The notes beneath the pieces are model-generated. The model ran no database searches. It saw only the letters and a program-made list of their open reading frames with translations, and was not told the DNA's origin. DNA of 26,524 nt from Alsobacter sp040380755. Lineage in GTDB: Bacteria > Pseudomonadota > Alphaproteobacteria > Rhizobiales > Beijerinckiaceae. The translations under genes and the position numbers were made by a program. Shown piece after piece: positions 23,932-26,524 of the stretch (its first letter is position 1; each line of letters opens with the position of its first letter). Where the stretch lies: positions 1 to 26,524 of the forward strand of contig JBEIIL010000044.1 of the NCBI GenBank assembly GCA_040380755.1. The letters are read 5' to 3'.

Positions 23932-24075
23932 GCTGTCCACCCTGTAATTTTTTTCTCCTCAAGAAGAATAAGTGCCGTCCAAGCTGTCCAAGCCGTCCAA
24001 ACGCTTTAATTTCAATGGGTTACGGTGGACAGCTCGTCATACGGAGCTGTCCAGAGCTGTCCAGATAGCCGTCCA
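23932..24075 (+). repeat. Iteron-like array of eight GCYGTCCA boxes
   Basis: GCTGTCCA or GCCGTCCA begins at 23932, 23974, 23983, 23992, 24046, 24056 and 24068 on the plus strand, and TGGACAGC (the inverse) lies at 24026-24033. Three boxes are exactly 9 bp apart. The tract between (23940-23970) is T/A rich. This resembles a replication or excision-control origin with iterons, or a regulator array. No gene covers it. Confidence 0.6.
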
Positions 24076-24360
24076 AGGGCTGGCGAAGGTGCTGTGCGGC
24101 GGTGGTTTGGGGCCTGTTTGGATGCGTTTATGCGGCCTTCCACGGCGTTCGTCCTGGGCATTTATGACACGCTCGTGGTGACACGGGAGACCGACTTCGA
24201 CCGACAGACGATCGCCTCCGGATGGCCCGTGCTGGCGCTGGCGGTGCTCGTGGACGTGGCGGCGGCTGATGACCCGAGGCGCCTCACGGAGGCTAGATCG
24301 GCCAGCGGTGCGACGACGGCAGGCACACCTCCGGCACGCAGTGCGTCAACCGCGTCGACC
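24076..24360. other. Unassigned mobile-zone sequence
   Basis: About 285 bp between the box array and repeat copy B. No open frame here resembles a known family or has a good ribosome site; probably degraded element DNA. Confidence 0.4.
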
Positions 24361-24461
24361 CGCCCTGGAGGGGCGTCCCACTGCCGGACTAACGGACGGC
24401 TTCCGCCCCACTGGTCGGCGGGTTCGACGGATCGGGCCGTTGACTGTTCACTCCCATCAAC
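24361..24461 (+). repeat. 101-bp direct repeat, copy B
   Basis: Counterpart of 22191-22291 (92 of 101 bases identical, same orientation). Together the copies bracket the IS3 fragment, the small secreted protein, the truncated integrase, the att core and the box array. Confidence 0.85.
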
Positions 24462-24571
24462 ACCGTCAACCCCGAATAAAATTGCTCCGGCTACCGGATT
24501 TACGGACTGCTCCTGCCGCGCAGGCCGCCGGGGGGCCGGGAAGGACCCGACCCCTCCCCCTCCGGAGCAGT

Positions 24572-24799
24572 GGTGGATCCGTTACCTCGAAGCGATGGAC
24601 CCAGTAGCCGATCGAGACAGCGGATATGCCCGGCCTCGACGTCCTTCCAGACCGGTTCGACTTCGGCCCTGTCGGAGAAGCGAACACCGGCGATGTTGCA
24701 TCCATTCTCGATGAGGGTACTGCCCGGCATGACGGATCCGATGATGCTGTCGCGCTCCGAGGCATCATGGACTTTCAGGAGCGGGGCGCTTTCGAAAGC
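24572..24799 (-). pseudogene. Phage prohead protease (Peptidase_S78-like), C-terminal piece
   Basis: Minus-strand reading gives APLLKVHDASERDSIIGSV, then GSTLIENGCNIAGVRFSDRA and EVEPVWKDVEAGHIR. At about 24620 two bases are missing (expected codons for R-N-V-S), and the next frame continues VSIGYWVHRFEVTDP. These blocks, in this order (LLxxHD with the conserved His, IENG, RFSxRxEVxxxWxDVxxGxIRxVSxGY), are typical of prohead proteases of Mu-like and HK97-like phages. After 24572 similarity ends. The start of the gene lies on the other side of a toxin-antitoxin cassette, at 25566-25752. Confidence 0.75.
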
Positions 24800-24942
24800 G
24801 GCGATCCCGACAGGAATGCGGTGAACGTCGAGGCAGGACAGCGGCAACGAACGACTTTACCGTGCCGAGGCCGGTTTCGCGTTTCGCGGGCATGGGCTTC
24901 CCGGACAGAGCCCCAGAGCGGTGGCTTGAAAAGACCTGCCGG

Positions 24943-24962
24943 GAGCGCCAGTCATGGCGCTC
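24943..24962. promoter_or_regulatory. Perfect dyad GAGCGCCA-gtca-TGGCGCTC before the antitoxin
   Basis: 8-bp perfect arms with a 4-bp spacer, ending 15 bp upstream of the antitoxin start at 24978. RelB/StbD-type antitoxins bind palindromes at this position to repress their own operon, so this is the likely operator; a leader hairpin is the alternative. Confidence 0.55.
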
Positions 24963-24977
24963 ACATGAAGGCTCAAT

Positions 24978-25226
24978 ATGGCTCACCTAATTCTTGCGGC
25001 GACGACCGCCAGCGTCTCTGAACTGAAGAAAAACCCGATGGGCACCGTCGCGGCCGGCCAGGGTTTCGCGGTAGCGATCCTCAACCGCAATGAGCCCGTC
25101 TTCTATTGCGTGCCTGCCAAAGCCTATGAGGCGATGCTGGACCGACTCGAGGATCTGGAACTGAACGCCATCGCCGACGCGCGGGACGGTCAGACAGTCC
25201 ACAAGGTCACGCTGGATGGCCTGTGA
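24978..25226 (+). CDS. RelB/StbD-type (Phd/YefM superfamily) antitoxin
   Basis: 82 residues from the ATG at 24978, with GAAGG 7 nt upstream. The N-terminal DNA-binding half reads ASVSELKKNPMGTVAAGQGF, then AVAILNRNEPVFYCVPAKAY and EAMLDRLEDLELNAIADAR, a pattern specific to StbD-like antitoxins of StbDE/RelBE modules. The C-terminal toxin-binding tail is acidic/hydrophobic (VTLDGL). The frame is intact and overlaps the toxin start by 11 nt. Because the toxin is destroyed, the antitoxin may persist as an autonomous repressor or an anti-addiction factor. Confidence 0.9.
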   Translation: MAHLILAATTASVSELKKNPMGTVAAGQGFAVAILNRNEPVFYCVPAKAYEAMLDRLEDLELNAIADARDGQTVHKVTLDGL

Positions 25227-25505
25227 GCTTGCCTTTCTGGACGAGGCTCTGAAGGAGTGCGCAAGCTCGACAACGCGACGCGCGAACAGTTCAAGACCAA
25301 GTTTGCCGAACGTTTGCGGAACCCGAAAATCCCATCGGTGGGCCTGTTTGGCGCCAAGGAGCGCTGCAAGATGATGCTGCGCAATGCGGGCTAACGCCTT
25401 GTCTATCAGGTCAAGGATCGCGAACTGCTGGTCCTGGTCGTCGCGGTCGGCAAGCGGGAGCGCAACGAAGTCTGCAAGGCCGCTGAACGCCGCAAATCCG
25501 ATTGA
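25216..25505 (+). pseudogene. RelE/StbE-type toxin, inactivated by frameshift and stop codon
   Basis: The ATG at 25216 inside the antitoxin end starts MACELAFLDEALKE. One G is missing at about 25255-25260 (expected EWRKLDN). In the shifted frame the rest follows: LDNATREQFKTKFAERL, NPKIPSVGLFGAKERCKMML, then TAA at 25392-25394 where RNAGYRLVYQV is expected (a Tyr codon changed to stop). The end RLVYQVKDRELLVLVVAVGK and RERNEVCKAAERRKSD is preserved. The normal product would be about 96 residues, a ribosome-dependent mRNA endonuclease. Two independent lesions mean it is not expressed as a toxin. Confidence 0.9.
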
Positions 25506-25565
25506 TGCCCGCTCACGCGGCCAATGCCGCCCAATCCGCTTCGGCACGCGCGTGACTTGCCGGAT

Positions 25566-25752
25566 GGCGATTGAGACGCACGGTGCGGGGATCCATCGCC
25601 AGTTCCTCGTCGAACGGATCGCCGAAGGACGGAATTCGTCACGCGTGCGCGCGGCGACCAGACCATGTCGATGCTGCGCCCGGCCGCATCGATCGACGCG
25701 GGTGGGAGGTCGATGGTCGGGTCATGGAGGACGTCCTTGCCGGGAAGGCGCC
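25566..25752 (-). pseudogene. Phage prohead protease, N-terminal piece
   Basis: Minus-strand reading gives LPGKDVLHDPTIDLPP, PASIDAAGRSIDMVWS and ARVT. After a one-base frame change near 25631-25640 it continues PSFGDPFDEELAMDPRTVRL and NR, stopping at the GGCGAT repeat. PASIDxxxRSIDMVWS...RVxxxxxGxPFxEELxxxPxxVRLxR is the usual opening of Mu-like prohead proteases, and the next expected residues (LNSGAPLL) are on the other side of the inserted cassette at 24799. Its own start may be the ATG at 26411, beyond a second cassette. Confidence 0.65.
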
Positions 25753-25762
25753 CTCGCGCTAA

Positions 25763-25774
25763 GTTACATGTAAC
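25763..25774. promoter_or_regulatory. Perfect 12-bp palindrome GTTACATGTAAC, probable MazE operator
   Basis: Lies 12 bp upstream of the antitoxin ATG (25786) and overlaps the spacing expected for its promoter; the ribosome site CGGAG follows at once. MazEF-type operons are autorepressed by the antitoxin-toxin complex binding such palindromes. Confidence 0.65.
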
Positions 25775-25785
25775 GGAGATTGGTC

Positions 25786-26031
25786 ATGCCGAAGCCCAGC
25801 CAAACCGACGACGTCCGCGCCGCGACGCGCGCCAAGGTGAAGACGCACCGCGAGAAGCTGCGCGCGCAAGGGCTTCGGCCGATCCAGATCTGGGTTCCCG
25901 ACACGCGCGCGCCCGGCTTTGCCGAGGAAGTGCGCCGCCAGTGTCTTCTCGCCAATGCCAGTCCCCACGCGAAGGACGATCAGGACTTCATTGATTCGGT
26001 TTCGTGGTTGAACAGCGATGAGGCGCGGTGA
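25786..26031 (+). CDS. MazE-family antitoxin (DUF3018 type)
   Basis: 81 residues from the ATG at 25786, with GGAG 7 nt upstream (an in-frame TTG at 25780 is rejected). The sequence RAKVKTHREKLRAQGLRPIQ followed by IWVPDTRAPGFAEEVRRQC is diagnostic: a short basic helix, the strand LRPIQIWVPD and a C-terminal acidic tail (DDQDFIDSVSWLNSDEAR) that blocks the toxin. It overlaps the mazF start by 14 nt, so the two are translationally coupled. The intact palindrome upstream suggests a functional, self-regulated module. Confidence 0.92.
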   Translation: MPKPSQTDDVRAATRAKVKTHREKLRAQGLRPIQIWVPDTRAPGFAEEVRRQCLLANASPHAKDDQDFIDSVSWLNSDEAR

Positions 26032-26347
26032 CGTCTGGATCGTTGCCGGCGGTGCGGACTACGCCGGAAAGCCCCGACCGGTGGTGATCGTTCAAGGCGA
26101 GGCCTTCCATTTGATCGACTCGGTCACAATCTGTCCCTTGACGACCGACGCCACGGACTTGCCGCTGTTTCGTCTCGCTATCGAGCCGTCGAACACGAAC
26201 GGCCTCCGCGCACCGTCGCGCATCATGATCGACAAGGTGAGCACTGTTCCGAAGTCGAAGCTTGGCGACAGGATCGGGCAGTTGAGCGATACCGACCTGC
26301 TGCGCGTGAACCGCGCGATGCTGGTGTTTCTGGGTCTGGCTGATTGA
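26018..26347 (+). CDS. MazF/PemK-family endoribonuclease toxin
   Basis: 109 residues, the normal length. Family blocks are complete: MRRGDVWIVAGG at the N-terminus, AGKPRPVVIVQGEAF, SVTICPLTTDATDLPLFRL, NTNGLRAPSRIMIDKVSTVP, and LGDRIGQLSDTDLLRVNRAM. The RGDVW Arg and the PLTT Thr are the catalytic positions in MazF. It cleaves single-stranded RNA at short sites when free of antitoxin. Frame intact, so unlike the RelE-type toxin upstream this module looks alive. Confidence 0.93.
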   Translation: MRRGDVWIVAGGADYAGKPRPVVIVQGEAFHLIDSVTICPLTTDATDLPLFRLAIEPSNTNGLRAPSRIMIDKVSTVPKSKLGDRIGQLSDTDLLRVNRAMLVFLGLAD

Positions 26348-26348
26348 T

Positions 26349-26411
26349 CAATTTCTCGTCGGGGCGGAGGCGCCATGCGACACGGCCATCGTCAGCACGA
26401 GCACGCGGCAT
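26349..26411 (-). pseudogene. Start of a truncated gene with strong ribosome site, possibly the prohead protease N-terminus
   Basis: The ATG at 26411 follows AGGAGG with a 4-nt gap, the best ribosome site in this part of the window. It reads MPRARADDGRVAWRLRPDEK and LINQ, then runs into the 3' end of the mazF gene, where the frame is only antisense. The next phage-like coding on the same strand is the prohead protease piece below 25752. The simplest reading is one gene interrupted by the mazEF cassette; a separate small gene cut by mazEF is the alternative. Confidence 0.4.
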
Positions 26412-26524
26412 GAGACCTCCTCTTTGGGAGAGATCTTAGGTTACGGAACGAACCCGTATGCGGTCGTTGTCTTTCACGCCGGCAATTCCTCTGCCGTCGC
26501 GAGGCGGTAACTCGTGCTTCGCCC
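26412..26524. other. Right edge, no gene assigned
   Basis: About 110 bp. The minus strand holds the leader of the gene starting at 26411. A plus-strand ATG at 26457 opens a frame to the window edge but lacks a ribosome site. Confidence 0.3.

Larger units (their letters stand above)
24800..25571. mobile_element. Toxin-antitoxin cassette inserted in the prohead protease relic, flanked by GGCGAT
   Basis: GGCGAT occurs at 24800-24805 and 25566-25571, exactly where the two protease pieces break off. Removing 24806-25571 rejoins VRLNR to FES-APLLK, close to the usual RLxRLNSGAPLL of the family. The 766 bp carry an antitoxin gene, its dead toxin, and about 170 bp upstream of the antitoxin. No transposase or inverted terminal repeats are seen. 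The 6-bp repeat may be a target-site duplication or chance microhomology. Confidence 0.55.

Noticed and set aside
23766..24075. CRISPR array
   Set aside because: The repeated units are only 8-9 bp, spacing is irregular and partly contiguous, and no cas genes are present.
26457..26524. Plus-strand gene start at the right edge
   Set aside because: Only 22 codons are visible, with no ribosome site and no recognisable motif.

Overview
The window is GC-rich chromosomal DNA of an alphaproteobacterium, most likely Hyphomicrobiales. Three things point there: a bacteriochlorophyll synthase gene (bchG), which implies anoxygenic phototrophy or descent from a phototroph; Bug and LIV-type solute uptake genes; and two copies of a palindromic intergenic element of the kind common in Rhizobiales. 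No genus can be named from the sequence alone.

Left part (1-4780, minus strand): a type I secretion pair, an outer-membrane TolC/LapE-like lipoprotein followed by a giant adhesin with alternating cadherin repeats that runs off the left edge. 5031-11908: a Bug-family binding protein killed by one TGA, a beta-carbonic anhydrase, a translationally coupled methyltransferase-like/FAD oxidoreductase pair, a LysR regulator divergent from an NAD-dependent epimerase, and a scar where a membrane-protein gene is fused tail-to-tail with a deleted glpD.

12032-19475: a coherent amino-acid module. A LysR regulator lies between pxpB (5-oxoprolinase subunit B) and a YcsI/DUF1445 hydro-lyase gene. The same ATAA-N7-TTATCG dyad stands in front of both sides. 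A complete branched-chain-type ABC transporter (SBP, LivH, LivM, LivG, LivF) follows. The inferred job is uptake and metabolism of a pyroglutamate- or D-glutamate-like compound, with pxpC and pxpA absent beside pxpB. 19555-22064: bchG, a DUF4337 membrane protein and a DUF2721 membrane protein.

22065-26524: a decayed mobile-element zone. It holds an integrase-tail remnant, a 101-bp direct repeat in two copies 2170 bp apart, an IS3-type orfA fragment, a small secreted protein of atypical composition, a truncated tyrosine recombinase ending next to an isolated 45-bp tRNA-Lys(CTT) 3' half (att core), arm-type repeats, and an array of eight GCYGTCCA boxes. Beyond these lies a phage prohead-protease relic (Peptidase_S78 type) on the minus strand. 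It is split by a RelBE/StbDE toxin-antitoxin cassette flanked by a 6-bp direct repeat, and its 5' part abuts an intact MazEF-type cassette that may also have inserted into it. The StbD-like antitoxin is intact while its toxin carries a frameshift and a stop codon.

The most notable points are the split phage gene with two toxin-antitoxin cassettes, the dead toxin beside a live antitoxin, the LysR dyad pair defining a small regulon, the covarying hairpins of the intergenic element, and a 14-bp tandem duplication that creates a start-stop leader before the hydro-lyase.
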